This document shows positions 27,218-36,369 of a DNA stretch of 64,000 nucleotides, piece by piece. This DNA comes from Chryseobacterium takakiae (lineage in GTDB: Bacteria > Bacteroidota > Bacteroidia > Flavobacteriales > Weeksellaceae), in the NCBI RefSeq assembly GCF_900129385.1, contig NZ_FQVO01000006.1, positions 170,434-234,433 of the forward strand, in the 5' to 3' direction. A program made the position numbers and the translations under genes. Position 1 is the first letter of the stretch. Every line of letters starts with the position of its first letter. Below the pieces are notes generated by a model, which worked only from the letters and a program-made list of their open reading frames with translations, made no database searches and was not told where the DNA came from.

Positions 27218-27298
27218 TGTACCAATATAACAATGTAACATTTTACCAATTTTAATGAATTGTTATATTGTTAAACTGATACATTGTTACATTAATCT

Positions 27299-27865
27299 AT
27301 GAAAAACTTAGTTATACTCGTTTCAGGTTCAGGAACTAATCTTCAGAGAATCATCGATACCATTGATAATGGAGAAATCCGGAATGCAAAAGTATCTTTG
27401 GTGGTTGCCGATAGAGAATGTTACGGATTGGAAAGAGCAAAAAATCATAACATCGAAAACGTTTTGATTCCGAGAGGAAAAAATTTCAGCAGCGAATTGA
27501 GTAAAATGATTCCTGAAAATACGGACTTAATCGTTTTAGCAGGATTCTTATCCATTCTGAAGCCTGAGTTTTGTGAAAGCTGGAAGGGTAAAATAATCAA
27601 CATCCATCCGGCATTGCTTCCGAAATTCGGAGGAAAAGGAATGTGGGGACATCATGTTCACAACGCTGTGATAGAAGCAAAAGAAAAAGAAAGCGGAGCT
27701 ACCGTACACTTTGTGACTTCAGGAATTGATGAAGGAGAAGCTATTCTTCAGAAATCATTCGAAATTAAGGAAGACGATACTCCCGAAACTGTTGCGGAAA
27801 AAGTTCACTTAATAGAATACGAAATTTTCCCGATAGCAATAAATAAAGTATTAAATAATAAATAA
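27299..27865 (+). CDS. purN: phosphoribosylglycinamide formyltransferase
   Basis: PurN moves a formyl group from 10-formyltetrahydrofolate to GAR. The 188-residue protein has the phosphate loop GSGTNLQRIID and the catalytic block NIHPALLP with its Asn and His, and the Asp in SGIDEGEAI. Substitution of the usual FxGL by PKFGGKGMWG is seen in related Bacteroidota proteins. It lies 81 bp behind purM; the gap holds a 17-bp segment also found ahead of purM. Confidence 0.95.
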   Translation: MKNLVILVSGSGTNLQRIIDTIDNGEIRNAKVSLVVADRECYGLERAKNHNIENVLIPRGKNFSSELSKMIPENTDLIVLAGFLSILKPEFCESWKGKIINIHPALLPKFGGKGMWGHHVHNAVIEAKEKESGATVHFVTSGIDEGEAILQKSFEIKEDDTPETVAEKVHLIEYEIFPIAINKVLNNK

Positions 27866-27879
27866 ACGCTAATTATTAG

Positions 27880-28160
27880 CGATACAAAATTTCCCTCTTT
27901 TGGAAGGGGGATAAAAATTCGGAAAGAATTTTTGACGGGGTGGCCGAAAAGCTAACAGCAATGAAAGGCTTCTAAAAGCTCAGCCTGACAACGTAACATC
28001 TAGCCACTCAGTTTGTCATTCCGAAGGAATCTAAACATAGTTAAGATGCTTCCAGCATAACAAGATATAAAAAAGTTAGTATTAGAGATTTCATGCTAAG
28101 CCAAGAGTTTATCCTGAACTTTTCGAAGGAAAGCATCTCTTTGATCAAATTAGAAAATAC
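27880..28160. repeat. mosaic of degenerate intergenic repeats between purN and purH
   Basis: The 617-bp gap between purN and purH has no credible gene. Its left half holds fragments that look like common Bacteroidota extragenic repeats: CCCTCTTTTGGAAGGGGG with AATTCGGAAAGAATTTTTGACGGGG near 27890-27950, GTCATTCCGAAGGAATCT near 28015-28033, and TCCTGAACTTTTCGAAGGA near 28112-28132. They appear decayed and overlapping. That they are repeats comes from general familiarity, not from copies inside this window. Confidence 0.5.
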
Positions 28161-28211
28161 ATTTAGATCTAAATTATTTCGAAAAAATTGAAAATCTAAG
28201 TAAAAATAAAA

Positions 28212-28253
28212 GACCGGAGGTGAAAGACCCGGTCCACAGTTTGAAATAACTGT
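28212..28253. repeat. paired hairpins ahead of the 60-bp tandem repeats
   Basis: GACCGG (28212-28217) pairs with CCGGTC (28229-28234), and ACAGTT (28236-28241) pairs with AACTGT (28248-28253), the second with a loop containing GAAA. This looks like a diverged relative of the two-hairpin family in the same gap. Confidence 0.55.
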
Positions 28254-28290
28254 AAAAAGTAAATTGAAAATAAAAGTTCTTAATTAAAGA

Positions 28291-28470
28291 GAGTCCTGAA
28301 AGGACGACCTACATCAGGATAGGATGAAGTCCTATCAGATTGTAAAATGAGAGTCCTGAAAGGACGACCTACATCAGAATAGGATGAAGTCCTATAAGAT
28401 TGTAAAATGAAAGTCCTGAAAGGATAATTTAAATCAGGATAGGATCAAAGTTCCTATCAAAAAGTAAAAA
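28291..28470. repeat. three tandem 60-bp units, each with two GAA-loop hairpins
   Basis: Units start at 28291, 28351 and 28411 with an exact 60-bp period; the first two differ at only two positions and the third is degenerate. In each good unit GTCCT-GAA-AGGAC is followed after 12 nt by GATAGGA-TGAAG-TCCTATC. The array ends 12 nt before the purH start codon. The arrangement differs from a CRISPR because the whole 60 bp repeats. Confidence 0.85.
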
Positions 28471-28482
28471 ATTGAAAGTAAG

Positions 28483-30000
28483 ATGAGCAAAAAAAGAGTT
28501 TTAATCAGTGTTTCTGACAAAAGCGGATTGATCGAATTCGCGCAGTTTTTGGAAGCCCGGAATTACGAATTGATTTCTACAGGAGGGACGTTCAAACATT
28601 TGAAAGATGCTGGTTTAAATCCCATTCAGATTGATGAGGTTACCAATTTTCCGGAGATGTTGGACGGAAGAGTGAAAACATTACACCCGAAAGTTCACGG
28701 AGGATTGCTGGCGGTTCGTTCCAACGAAGAACACATGAATACGGTACAGGAACATGGAATTGGCCTGATTGACATGGTCATTGTAAATCTTTATCCTTTT
28801 TTCGAAAATGTAAACAAAAACATTTCTCTTCACGAAAAGGTAGAATTTATCGATATCGGAGGACCTTCTATGCTTCGCTCTGCGGCTAAAAATTTTGATT
28901 CTGTGACGGTAATTACCGATGTTGAAGATTACGCAGCCGTTAAAATCGAAATGGAGCAAAACGGTGATACCTACATTGAAACCCGTAAGAAATTAGCAGG
29001 AAAGGTATTCAATCTTACTTCTGCTTATGACGCAGCGATTTCAAGAATGCTTTTGGAAGAAGATTACCCAACTTATTTGAATGCCTCTTACAAAAAAGTT
29101 TCTGACCTTAGATATGGAGAAAACCCGCACCAGACAGCAGCTTACTACGTTTCTACTTTCGAAAATGGTGCAATGAAAGATTTTGAACAGCTGGGAGGTA
29201 AAGAATTGTCTTTCAATAACCTTCGTGATATGGATCTTTGCTGGAAAGTGGTAACAGAATTCAAAGAAGAAATGGCTTGTTGTGCTGTAAAACATTCTAC
29301 ACCTTGCGGAGTTGCAATCGGAACTTCAGCGTTGGAAACCTATCAGAAAACTTTTGAATGTGATCCTGTTTCCATCTTTGGCGGAATTGTTGCAATGAAC
29401 TACAAAATCGACGCAGCAACAGCGGAAGAATTAAATAAAACATTCCTTGAGATTGTAATGGCTCCTGAATTTGACGAAGAAGCATTAGAAATTTTAAGAA
29501 AGAAGAAAAACTTAAGAATTATAAAAATTGTAAATCCGGTATCCGACAAACAAACTTGGGTGAAAATCGACGGCGGAATTCTGGTGCAGGATAACGACAA
29601 TATCTTCTCTGAAGATATTAAAGTGGTAACAGAAACTCAGCCTACGGAGGAACAGAAAAAAGCATTATTATTCTCTCAGAGAGTAGTAAAATATGTAAAA
29701 TCAAACGCTATTGTAGTTTCCAACGGGATTCAGGCCTTTGGAATCGGGGGCGGACAGGTAAACAGGATCTGGGCAACCCAACAGGCGATTGAAAGAGCCA
29801 AAGAAAAGTTTTCAGGTGAATTGGTGTTGGCTTCAGATGCATTTTTCCCTTTCCGTGACGTGGTAGATTTCTGCGCTCAGGAAGGAATTACCGCAATCAT
29901 TCAGCCGGGAGGAAGTGTAAAAGATCAGGACAGCATAGATGCTGCCAATGAACACAATATCCCGATGATGTTTACCGGAATCAGACATTTTTTACATTAA
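28483..30000 (+). CDS. purH: bifunctional AICAR transformylase / IMP cyclohydrolase
   Basis: PurH does the last two steps to IMP. The 505-residue protein has the N-terminal MGS-like cyclohydrolase domain ([40 protein letters not shown]) and the C-terminal transformylase domain with the conserved [11 protein letters not shown] and [12 protein letters not shown] blocks. Both domains are complete. It starts 12 nt after the tandem hairpin repeats, so those repeats must lie in its 5' leader if purN and purH are cotranscribed. Confidence 0.97.
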   Translation: MSKKRVLISVSDKSGLIEFAQFLEARNYELISTGGTFKHLKDAGLNPIQIDEVTNFPEMLDGRVKTLHPKVHGGLLAVRSNEEHMNTVQEHGIGLIDMVIVNLYPFFENVNKNISLHEKVEFIDIGGPSMLRSAAKNFDSVTVITDVEDYAAVKIEMEQNGDTYIETRKKLAGKVFNLTSAYDAAISRMLLEEDYPTYLNASYKKVSDLRYGENPHQTAAYYVSTFENGAMKDFEQLGGKELSFNNLRDMDLCWKVVTEFKEEMACCAVKHSTPCGVAIGTSALETYQKTFECDPVSIFGGIVAMNYKIDAATAEELNKTFLEIVMAPEFDEEALEILRKKKNLRIIKIVNPVSDKQTWVKIDGGILVQDNDNIFSEDIKVVTETQPTEEQKKALLFSQRVVKYVKSNAIVVSNGIQAFGIGGGQVNRIWATQQAIERAKEKFSGELVLASDAFFPFRDVVDFCAQEGITAIIQPGGSVKDQDSIDAANEHNIPMMFTGIRHFLH

Positions 30001-30054
30001 TTAAAATTAAATTAAAATTATGGATGGAAATCTGTAATTTAAGATAGAGTGCTT

Positions 30055-30150
30055 TTCGGTCTTTGCTGAGTGTTAACGCCTTTGCGAACTTAAAAAACAG
30101 TCAGTTAATAAAAATATCTTAGCGGACTTTGCGTTAAAAATTTTACTAAG
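30055..30150. repeat. degenerate inverted repeat with TTAACGC / GCGTTAA ends
   Basis: GTGTTAACGCCTTTGCGAAC near 30070 and CGGACTTTGCGTTAAAA near 30124 have matching themes (TTAACGC, CTTTGCG). They resemble the short extragenic repeats seen between genes in Flavobacteriia. Pairing is partial. Confidence 0.4.
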
Positions 30151-30184
30151 ACAAATATTGACATCCGGAAATTATATTTTGAGA

Positions 30185-30216
30185 TTGTATTTATAGCATT
30201 CAAAATTATATATTTG
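30185..30216 (+). promoter_or_regulatory. promoter of purD
   Basis: TTG at 30185-30187, a 21-nt spacer and TATATTTG at 30209-30216 give a full -33/-7 match. The start codon of purD is 30 nt downstream. purD is therefore likely to have its own transcript, separate from purH. Confidence 0.75.
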
Positions 30217-30246
30217 TAAATTATAGACTAGATAATTAAATAAAGT

Positions 30247-31485
30247 ATGAGAATATTAATCATAGGTGAAGGTGGAAGAGAATCTGCTTTGGCAGCAAAA
30301 CTTCAGAATGACCCAAGAATTTCTAAAATGTTTTTTGCTAACGGAAACGCTACCACTGATGTTATTGGAAAAAATGTTCATTTATCAGAGATTAAGGAAC
30401 TTAGAGATTTTGCCATCAAAGAAAAGGTGGACTTAACAATCGTTGGTCCTGAAGCACCGCTTGTAGCAGGTTTAAAAGACGAATTCAAGAAGCATGATCT
30501 TAAAGTTTTCGGTCCTACACAGAAAGTGGCAAGTTTAGAAGGAAGCAAAGCTTTCTCTAAAAAGTTTATGCAGACCTATGATATCAAAACGGCTAAAGCG
30601 GTAGTATTTGATTCATACAATGAAGCTAAAGAATATGTTCAGACGCAACAGTTTCCATTAGTCGTTAAAGCAAGTGGTTTAGCAGGCGGAAAAGGTGTTG
30701 TGATCTGCGATACTTTAGAAGAAGCTGAAGCTACCATTCACGATTTTATGATCAGAAGAATCTATGGTGATGCCGGAATCCGTTTAGTTATCGAAGAATA
30801 TTTAGAAGGTTTTGAAGCTTCCATTATTGCATTCTCAAACGGCGAAAAATTATTCCCTTGTATCGCGGCGAAAGATTATAAAAAAGCAGGAAACGGAGAT
30901 ACCGGACCAAATACGGGAGGTATGGGAACAGTAGCACCAAGCCCTGAATTCACTCAGGAACACTATGCAGATTTTGAAAAAAATATCTTAGAACCAACCT
31001 TAAAAGGTCTTAAAGCAGAAGGCTTCGGTTTTAAAGGAATTATTTTCTTCGGACTGATGGTTACCAAAAACGGAACATATCTTCTGGAATACAATATGAG
31101 ATTTGGAGATCCTGAAACGCAGGTATTAATGGCTTTAATGGAAAACAATCTTTTGGATGTGATCCAGGATTGTATGGAAGGAAAGGATATCGAGCTAAAA
31201 TTTAAGGACGAAAAAGCAGTTTGCCTCGTAATGTGTTCTGGAGGTTATCCAAGAAACATCGAGACAGGTTTCGAAATCGTGGGTGAAGATAAGTTGAAAT
31301 ACAGCAAACTTTTATATGCAGGAGCCATCAGAAAAGGGGACAAGGTAGTTTCTAACGGCGGTAGAGTGCTGAACATTGTAGCTACAGGTGCCACTTATGA
31401 AGATGCCCGTAAAAAAGTGTACGAAGATGCAAGCCATGTGCATTTCGATTACGGCTTCTACAGAGAAGACATCGGAAAGTTCTAA
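30247..31485 (+). CDS. purD: phosphoribosylamine-glycine ligase (GAR synthetase)
   Basis: PurD joins phosphoribosylamine and glycine with ATP. The 412-residue protein has the N-terminal domain (MRILIIGEGGRESALAAKL), the ATP-grasp fold with VKASGLAGGKGVVI near residue 140-153 and the GPNTGGMGTVAPSP loop. Metal ligands lie in EYNMRFGDPETQ, and a GARS C-terminal domain closes the protein. Length is normal. Confidence 0.97.
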   Translation: MRILIIGEGGRESALAAKLQNDPRISKMFFANGNATTDVIGKNVHLSEIKELRDFAIKEKVDLTIVGPEAPLVAGLKDEFKKHDLKVFGPTQKVASLEGSKAFSKKFMQTYDIKTAKAVVFDSYNEAKEYVQTQQFPLVVKASGLAGGKGVVICDTLEEAEATIHDFMIRRIYGDAGIRLVIEEYLEGFEASIIAFSNGEKLFPCIAAKDYKKAGNGDTGPNTGGMGTVAPSPEFTQEHYADFEKNILEPTLKGLKAEGFGFKGIIFFGLMVTKNGTYLLEYNMRFGDPETQVLMALMENNLLDVIQDCMEGKDIELKFKDEKAVCLVMCSGGYPRNIETGFEIVGEDKLKYSKLLYAGAIRKGDKVVSNGGRVLNIVATGATYEDARKKVYEDASHVHFDYGFYREDIGKF

Positions 31486-31556
31486 CATACATCACGAAAA
31501 AAGATTTGGAGAAATCCAGGTCTTTTTTTGTAAAGGTTTCATCAATAGGATCGGGC

Positions 31557-31692
31557 AATGTCATCCTGAGCTCGTCAAAGGAAGCCCAATTAATTAAAGG
31601 AAATCAAATTGGCTTTAGCCAAAACCTAAATAAAGAGTTCAAGAGAGCCCTGAAAGGGCAAAATCATAATAGCTTCGGGTGAAACCCGGAGC
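31557..31692. repeat. extragenic repeat fragment and a two-hairpin GAA-loop unit
   Basis: The left part (TGTCATCCTGAGCTCGTCAA and following) resembles decayed common Bacteroidota repeats. The right part is a clean two-hairpin unit: GCCCT-GAA-AGGGC at 31647-31659, a 12-nt linker, then GCTTCGGGT-GAA-ACCCGGAGC at 31672-31692 with one wobble pair. It ends 36 nt before the guaA start. Confidence 0.75.
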
Positions 31693-31728
31693 GAATTAAT
31701 CAGAATCATCATTCATCAATTATAAAAA

Positions 31729-33258
31729 ATGAACAACGGTATTATCATATTAGATTTCGGATCACAGTACAACCAGCTTATCGGAAGAAGAATCCGTGAA
31801 ATGGGCGTATATTCCGAAATTTTACCATTCAATACACCATTAGAGACCATATTGGAAAAACAGCCGAAAGGAATTATCCTTTCCGGCGGACCAAGCTCCG
31901 TAAATGCAGAAAATGCACATCTTGTTCAAAAGGAACTGTACGAACTGGGAATACCTGTGTTGGGAATATGCTACGGAATGCAGTTAACGGCGCACCTTTT
32001 AGGAGGGAAAGTTCATAAAGGCGTAAAAGGAGAGTATGGAAAAGCACATCTTGAAATTGTCAAAGAAAGTTCTTTGTTAAAGGGCGTAGCCAATAATTCT
32101 ATTGTGTGGATGAGCCATTTTGATGAAGTAGGGCAATTGCCTCCGGGCTTTGAGTTGAATGCACAATCAGGGGTAATTGCTTCCATGGCCAATGAAGACA
32201 AGAAAATATTCTGCGTACAGTTTCACCCGGAAGTCTCCCACACGGAAGAAGGCGGAAAAATGCTGGAGAACTTCGTTTTTGGAATCTGTAATGCAGAAAA
32301 AAACTGGAAACTGACCAATTATATCGAAAAAACAGTTGCCGAAATCCGTGAAAGAGTAGGTGACCAGAAAGTAATCCTCGGACTTTCGGGGGGCGTGGAT
32401 TCTTCGGTAGCAGCGGTTCTTATCCACAGAGCAATAGGCGATCAGCTGACTTGTATTTTTGTTGATACAGGATTGCTGAGAAAAGATGAAGGTAAAAAAG
32501 TAATGGACAATTACGGAGAGCATTTCCACATGAACATCAAATTGGTAGATGCTTCGGAAAGGTTCTTATCAAAATTAGCAGGAGTAGATGATCCTGAAGC
32601 AAAAAGAAAAATCATCGGAAACGAGTTTATTCATGTTTTTGATGAAGAGTCTCATAAAATTGAAGGTGCCAAATTCTTAGCACAGGGAACAATTTACCCG
32701 GATGTTATTGAAAGCCATTCGGTAAACGGTCCTTCTGCGGTAATTAAATCTCACCACAATGTGGGAGGTCTTCCGGAAGAAATGGAGTTTGAATTGCTTG
32801 AACCTTTAAGAGAATTATTCAAGGATGAAGTAAGAAAAGTAGGTGAAGAACTGGGAATTCCACATCATTTGGTGCACAGACATCCTTTCCCTGGCCCTGG
32901 TTTGGGAATTAGGATTTTGGGAGCTGTTGATGCTGAAAAAGTGAGAATCCTTCAGGAAGCGGATGATATTTTCATTGAAGAATTATATAAAAATGATTTA
33001 TATGAAAAAGTTTCTCAGGCATTCGTCGTGCTTCTTCCGGTAAAATCTGTCGGCGTAATGGGTGATGAAAGAACCTATGAATACACAGCAGTTGTCCGTT
33101 CTGCCAACACCATCGATTTCATGACAGCAACATGGAGCAGGCTTCCTTACGAGTTTTTAGATACGGTTTCAAGCAGAATCATCAACGAAGTAAGAGGAAT
33201 CAACAGAGTAGCGTACGATATTTCAAGCAAACCGCCTGCAACCATCGAGTGGGAATAA
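31729..33258 (+). CDS. guaA: GMP synthase (glutamine-hydrolysing)
   Basis: GuaA converts XMP to GMP with glutamine and ATP. The 509-residue protein has an N-terminal class I amidotransferase domain with Cys81 in GICYGMQ and a His/Glu pair in [11 protein letters not shown]. The ATP-pyrophosphatase loop LSGGVDSSV lies at about residue 222-230, and a C-terminal dimerisation domain ends in KPPATIEWE. All are intact. Closes the purine cluster. Confidence 0.98.
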   Translation: MNNGIIILDFGSQYNQLIGRRIREMGVYSEILPFNTPLETILEKQPKGIILSGGPSSVNAENAHLVQKELYELGIPVLGICYGMQLTAHLLGGKVHKGVKGEYGKAHLEIVKESSLLKGVANNSIVWMSHFDEVGQLPPGFELNAQSGVIASMANEDKKIFCVQFHPEVSHTEEGGKMLENFVFGICNAEKNWKLTNYIEKTVAEIRERVGDQKVILGLSGGVDSSVAAVLIHRAIGDQLTCIFVDTGLLRKDEGKKVMDNYGEHFHMNIKLVDASERFLSKLAGVDDPEAKRKIIGNEFIHVFDEESHKIEGAKFLAQGTIYPDVIESHSVNGPSAVIKSHHNVGGLPEEMEFELLEPLRELFKDEVRKVGEELGIPHHLVHRHPFPGPGLGIRILGAVDAEKVRILQEADDIFIEELYKNDLYEKVSQAFVVLLPVKSVGVMGDERTYEYTAVVRSANTIDFMTATWSRLPYEFLDTVSSRIINEVRGINRVAYDISSKPPATIEWE

Positions 33259-33280
33259 TTTGACTTGAATTTTTAGATAT

Positions 33281-33308
33281 AAATCCTGCCTTTTTGGTGG
33301 GATTTTTT
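33281..33308 (+). terminator. intrinsic terminator after guaA
   Basis: AAATCCTGCC pairs with GGTGGGATTT (two wobble pairs) around a short T loop, followed by six T. It lies just outside the converging small reverse-strand gene. Confidence 0.8.
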
Positions 33309-33309
33309 G

Positions 33310-33591
33310 TTAGAACTTATTTAATAAACAAATTATCAATAAAATATTCAGTGCAATTAACAAACAGTATATAATTTTAAATACAATATATTTATGAAAA
33401 ATAAGATAATTTAATCCGATAGATCCTATGAGATAAACATAAATAAATGTTTTTACATCCTCAACACTTACAGGTGAAACGGAGACTAAATTTAAATTAT
33501 ATGATAAATTGATTACAGAATTTGTATAAAATATTTTCAAAACAGAAATAATAACGACAGTACTCAATTGAATTAATGGATAAATTCTCAT
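33310..33591 (-). CDS. small hydrophobic protein of unknown function
   Basis: The 93-residue product has two or three predicted membrane segments (residues 6-22, 46-62 and 68-91), with a loop rich in Ser and Val between the first two. Codons are extremely AT-rich compared with guaA. No homology recognised. It is convergent with guaA and divergent from the GNAT-amidohydrolase gene. It may be a real small membrane protein or a decayed remnant. Confidence 0.5.
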   Translation of the reverse strand: MRIYPLIQLSTVVIISVLKIFYTNSVINLSYNLNLVSVSPVSVEDVKTFIYVYLIGSIGLNYLIFHKYIVFKIIYCLLIALNILLIICLLNKF

Positions 33592-33681
33592 ATTTTTTGA
33601 AGGGTTATTAACAATATCTTTTCATATTGCTAAAATGTATTTTTATTAATTTTTCCCTAAATTTAAATAAAATTACATCAA

Positions 33682-35181
33682 ATGCAAATTGAAACAAGAC
33701 CGTTGACGGTCGAAGATTATCCGGGGCTCGTCGAGACCATGAAGCGGGCATATCCCCAAATGTCAGAATATGTATGGTCCAAAAAAAGCATCGAAAAATT
33801 AACAAGAATATTTCCTCAGGGACAGATCTGTATTACGGTTGACGGAAAGCTCGCCGCCGTGGCGCTTTCTATCATTGTCAACTATGATGAATTCGGGGAT
33901 GATCATACATACAGCGATATTACTGGAAATTATACCTTCAATACCCATACTTCCACAGGAAATGTACTCTACGGAATTGAAGTTTTTGTTGATCCTGAGT
34001 TCCGTGAGCTTCGGCTGGGAAGAAGATTATATGATGCCCGGAAAGAACTTTGTGAGCTTCTCAATTTAAGATCCATTATTTTAGGCGGAAGAATCCCAAA
34101 TTACCATAAACACAGCGAGCTTTCACCAAGAGAATACATCAGAAGAGTAAGGGATAAAGAAATTTATGATCCGGTTTTGTCTTTTCAGTTGTCCAATAAC
34201 TTTTTGCCAATCAGGGTTTTAAAGAAGTACCTTCCCGAAGATGAATCCTCAAAAGAAAATGCCGTCCTTCTTCAGTGGAATAATATTTATTACAGTAAGA
34301 AGCCAAACACCATGCAGGACAGCATCATCCGTCTCGGACTGGTACAGTGGCAGATGAGGCATTTCAAAGATATTGATGCCTTCTACGAGCAGGTGGAGTT
34401 TTTTGTAGATGTGATGGGCGATTATAAAGCCGACTTCGTACTCTTTCCGGAATTGTTCAATACTCCTTTGCTGGCTCCATTTAATAAACTTTCTGAAAGA
34501 GACAGTATGATTGAGCTGGCAAAATTAACGGAAGAAATCAAAATGAAAATTTCGGATCTGGCCATCAGTTACAATGTTAATATCATTTCCGGAAGCATGC
34601 CGGTTTTCGAAAATAATGAGCTGTATAATGTAAGTTACCTTCTTCACCGTGACGGAAGAACCGATGAATACAGGAAAATCCACATTACCCCAAACGAAAG
34701 AAAATATTACGGAATGAAAGGCGGGAGTGAAATCCGTGTTTTTGATACGGACTGCGGAAAGATCGGGTTGGTCATCTGCTACGATGTGGAATTCCCGGAA
34801 TTACCGAGAATTTTAGCTGATCAGGGAATGAAAATTCTCTTTGTTCCTTATCTTACGGATACGCAGAATGCCTATATGCGTGTTCGGCATTGTGCAGCGG
34901 CAAGGGCCATCGAAAACGAATGTTACGTTGCAATTGCAGGTTGCGTAGGGAATCTTCCGGGAGTTAATAATATGGATATCCAGTTTGGGCAGGCTGCAGT
35001 ATTTACTCCTTCAGATTTTGCTTTTCCATCAAATGCCATCAAAGGAGAAGCAACACCCAACACGGAAATGACACTAATTGTTGATGTTGATTTAAATCTT
35101 CTGAAAGACCTCCATCACCATGGTTCTGTACAGGTGATGAAAGACCGAAGAAAAGATCTTTATGAAACGTATTTAAAATAG
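33682..35181 (+). CDS. fusion of a GNAT acetyltransferase and a carbon-nitrogen hydrolase
   Basis: The 499-residue protein has two parts. Residues 1-205 form a GNAT fold with the acetyl-CoA loop region near GIEVFVDPEFRELRLGRRLY (residues 99-118). Residues 215-499 form a nitrilase-superfamily domain with the Glu-Lys-Cys triad at Glu257 (LFPELFN), Lys332 (YRKIHIT) and Cys366 (VICYDVEF). The fusion is a known arrangement in Bacteroidota, usually of unknown substrate. Stand-alone nitrilase-family amidases hydrolyse amides or transfer acyl groups. A terminator follows. Confidence 0.93.
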   Translation: MQIETRPLTVEDYPGLVETMKRAYPQMSEYVWSKKSIEKLTRIFPQGQICITVDGKLAAVALSIIVNYDEFGDDHTYSDITGNYTFNTHTSTGNVLYGIEVFVDPEFRELRLGRRLYDARKELCELLNLRSIILGGRIPNYHKHSELSPREYIRRVRDKEIYDPVLSFQLSNNFLPIRVLKKYLPEDESSKENAVLLQWNNIYYSKKPNTMQDSIIRLGLVQWQMRHFKDIDAFYEQVEFFVDVMGDYKADFVLFPELFNTPLLAPFNKLSERDSMIELAKLTEEIKMKISDLAISYNVNIISGSMPVFENNELYNVSYLLHRDGRTDEYRKIHITPNERKYYGMKGGSEIRVFDTDCGKIGLVICYDVEFPELPRILADQGMKILFVPYLTDTQNAYMRVRHCAAARAIENECYVAIAGCVGNLPGVNNMDIQFGQAAVFTPSDFAFPSNAIKGEATPNTEMTLIVDVDLNLLKDLHHHGSVQVMKDRRKDLYETYLK

Positions 35182-35212
35182 TTAAAGTACTATCAGTTGA
35201 TTGTAAAAATTT

Positions 35213-35243
35213 GCACCTCTTTAGAAAAAGGGGTGCTTTTTTT
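35213..35243 (+). terminator. intrinsic terminator after the GNAT-amidohydrolase gene
   Basis: GCACCTCTTT pairs with AAAGGGGTGC around a 4-nt loop, followed by seven T. Confidence 0.88.
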
Positions 35244-35500
35244 ATAAATAGGTGTAAAACATCATTAAAAATAAGTATTAATAATTGTATATATATTAAA
35301 AATTTTAACAAGAAATTTTCACAAATTGTTAAGCATTAAATAGTGATAAATAGGTTAAATAGCTGTTATATACAATAAAATACTATGATAAGCGTTAACA
35401 GATAAAGCTTAGTAAAAATTTGCAAATAGAAATTAATATTTTTTTATAAATTAATAAATAACTCTAATATTAATATTTAAATGTAAATGATTTAAATATA

Positions 35501-35531
35501 TTGTATTATTGTTTGGTTTTATCTAAATTTG
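35501..35531 (+). promoter_or_regulatory. orphan promoter in the gene-poor region
   Basis: TTG at 35501-35503, a 20-nt spacer and TAAATTTG at 35524-35531 match both promoter elements. The first annotated downstream gene starts 400 nt later, so the transcript is either a long leader or a separate small RNA. Confidence 0.7.
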
Positions 35532-35609
35532 TAAAAATAGTTTAGTTTAAATAAAGCTAATAATTGCCACTGAAAACTTTAACCTGACAAACCTGATTAT
35601 AAGATATTC

Positions 35610-35759
35610 ATGAAAAATTCGGACCTGAATAAATCTTTAAGTAATAACCAAAGATTTAAAGCCGTCTTAAAGTTCCTTCCATTCTTAAAAATGCAAACTG
35701 TTGAAATTGTTTTTGTTTCGCGAAGTATTAAAATAATAAATACTTCTCATCAAAATTAG
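35610..35759 (+). CDS. possible 49-residue small protein
   Basis: ATG at 35610 opens a frame of 49 codons, beginning MKNSDLNKSLSNNQRF and ending at TAG 35757-35759. It is basic and rich in Lys, Asn and Ser, with a hydrophobic middle. It is below the usual length for automatic gene calls and shows no recognised motif. The only support is its position about 75 nt behind a good promoter. Confidence 0.3.
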   Translation: MKNSDLNKSLSNNQRFKAVLKFLPFLKMQTVEIVFVSRSIKIINTSHQN

Positions 35760-35930
35760 TGCAAACACATGAAAGGTATCTGATGATGAATAATACATTG
35801 CACATAGATTGTAAGCTTCGGTTTCTGGTAATTTCAATAGTTTTTTTTCGTTTTCTATCCGGAGATAGAGAATTTTATTTACCCAAAAGTAACAACACCA
35901 TTTTTATTTTTCACATATAATACTAAAAGG

Positions 35931-36368
35931 ATGAAATTTGACTACAAAGAAATACACATAGGAAGTATCATAAAGACTCGCGTTGAAGATACAGGAACTG
36001 ATCTCGAAAGAATTTGCAAATTCCTGAAAACCACGAAAGACCAGATTGATGAGATGTATCAGTCCAAGAGCTTAGATAGTGATATTCTTATGAGATGGAG
36101 TAAGCTTCTGGAATATGATTTCTTCAGAATATACTCTCAGCATCTTATCCTCTATGCACCACCTTCCAAAGTAGATAAACAGGCAGAAAAAAAATCCATG
36201 CTGCCCAGCTTTCGCAAAAGTATCTATACCCGGGAAGTTATCGATTTTATTGTTGAACTGATAGAAACCGAGGAAAAAACAATGCCTCAGATTGTGAAGG
36301 AATACCGCATCCCGAAATCTACGCTTCATCGATGGACTAAAAAATACGGTAACCTTAATAACGGATAA
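35931..36368 (+). CDS. protein with two helix-turn-helix regions, first of a pair
   Basis: The 145-residue product has an N-terminal helical domain of XRE-like look (GSIIKTRVEDTGTDLERICKF then a second helix with TTKDQIDEMY) and a C-terminal helix-turn-helix (EKTMPQIVKEYRIPKSTLHRWTKKY). The latter resembles the DNA-binding part of IS3-type OrfA or Hin-like proteins, but no catalytic domain follows. From memory such proteins are frequent in Chryseobacterium-like genomes under names like transposase. The second gene starts one base after this stop. Confidence 0.75.
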   Translation: MKFDYKEIHIGSIIKTRVEDTGTDLERICKFLKTTKDQIDEMYQSKSLDSDILMRWSKLLEYDFFRIYSQHLILYAPPSKVDKQAEKKSMLPSFRKSIYTREVIDFIVELIETEEKTMPQIVKEYRIPKSTLHRWTKKYGNLNNG

Positions 36369-36369
36369 C

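Larger units (their letters stand above)
35182..35930. other. gene-poor 750-bp region with a promoter and possible long leader
   Basis: Apart from the terminator after the GNAT fusion, this stretch is very AT-rich. It holds one good promoter (35501-35531), a 49-codon frame (35610-35759), a small hairpin at 35722-35746 (GAAGTATT / AATACTTC) and another at 35854-35869 (TCTATC / GATAGA). If transcription from the promoter runs on, the HTH pair starting at 35931 would have a leader of about 390 nt. Confidence 0.6.

Noticed and set aside
28291..28470. CRISPR array
   Set aside because: The 60-bp period consists of repeat sequence throughout, with no unique spacers, and no cas genes are in the window.
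33608..33805. 65-codon reverse frame at the start of the GNAT-amidohydrolase gene
   Set aside because: It overlaps the conserved GNAT start and has no features of its own.
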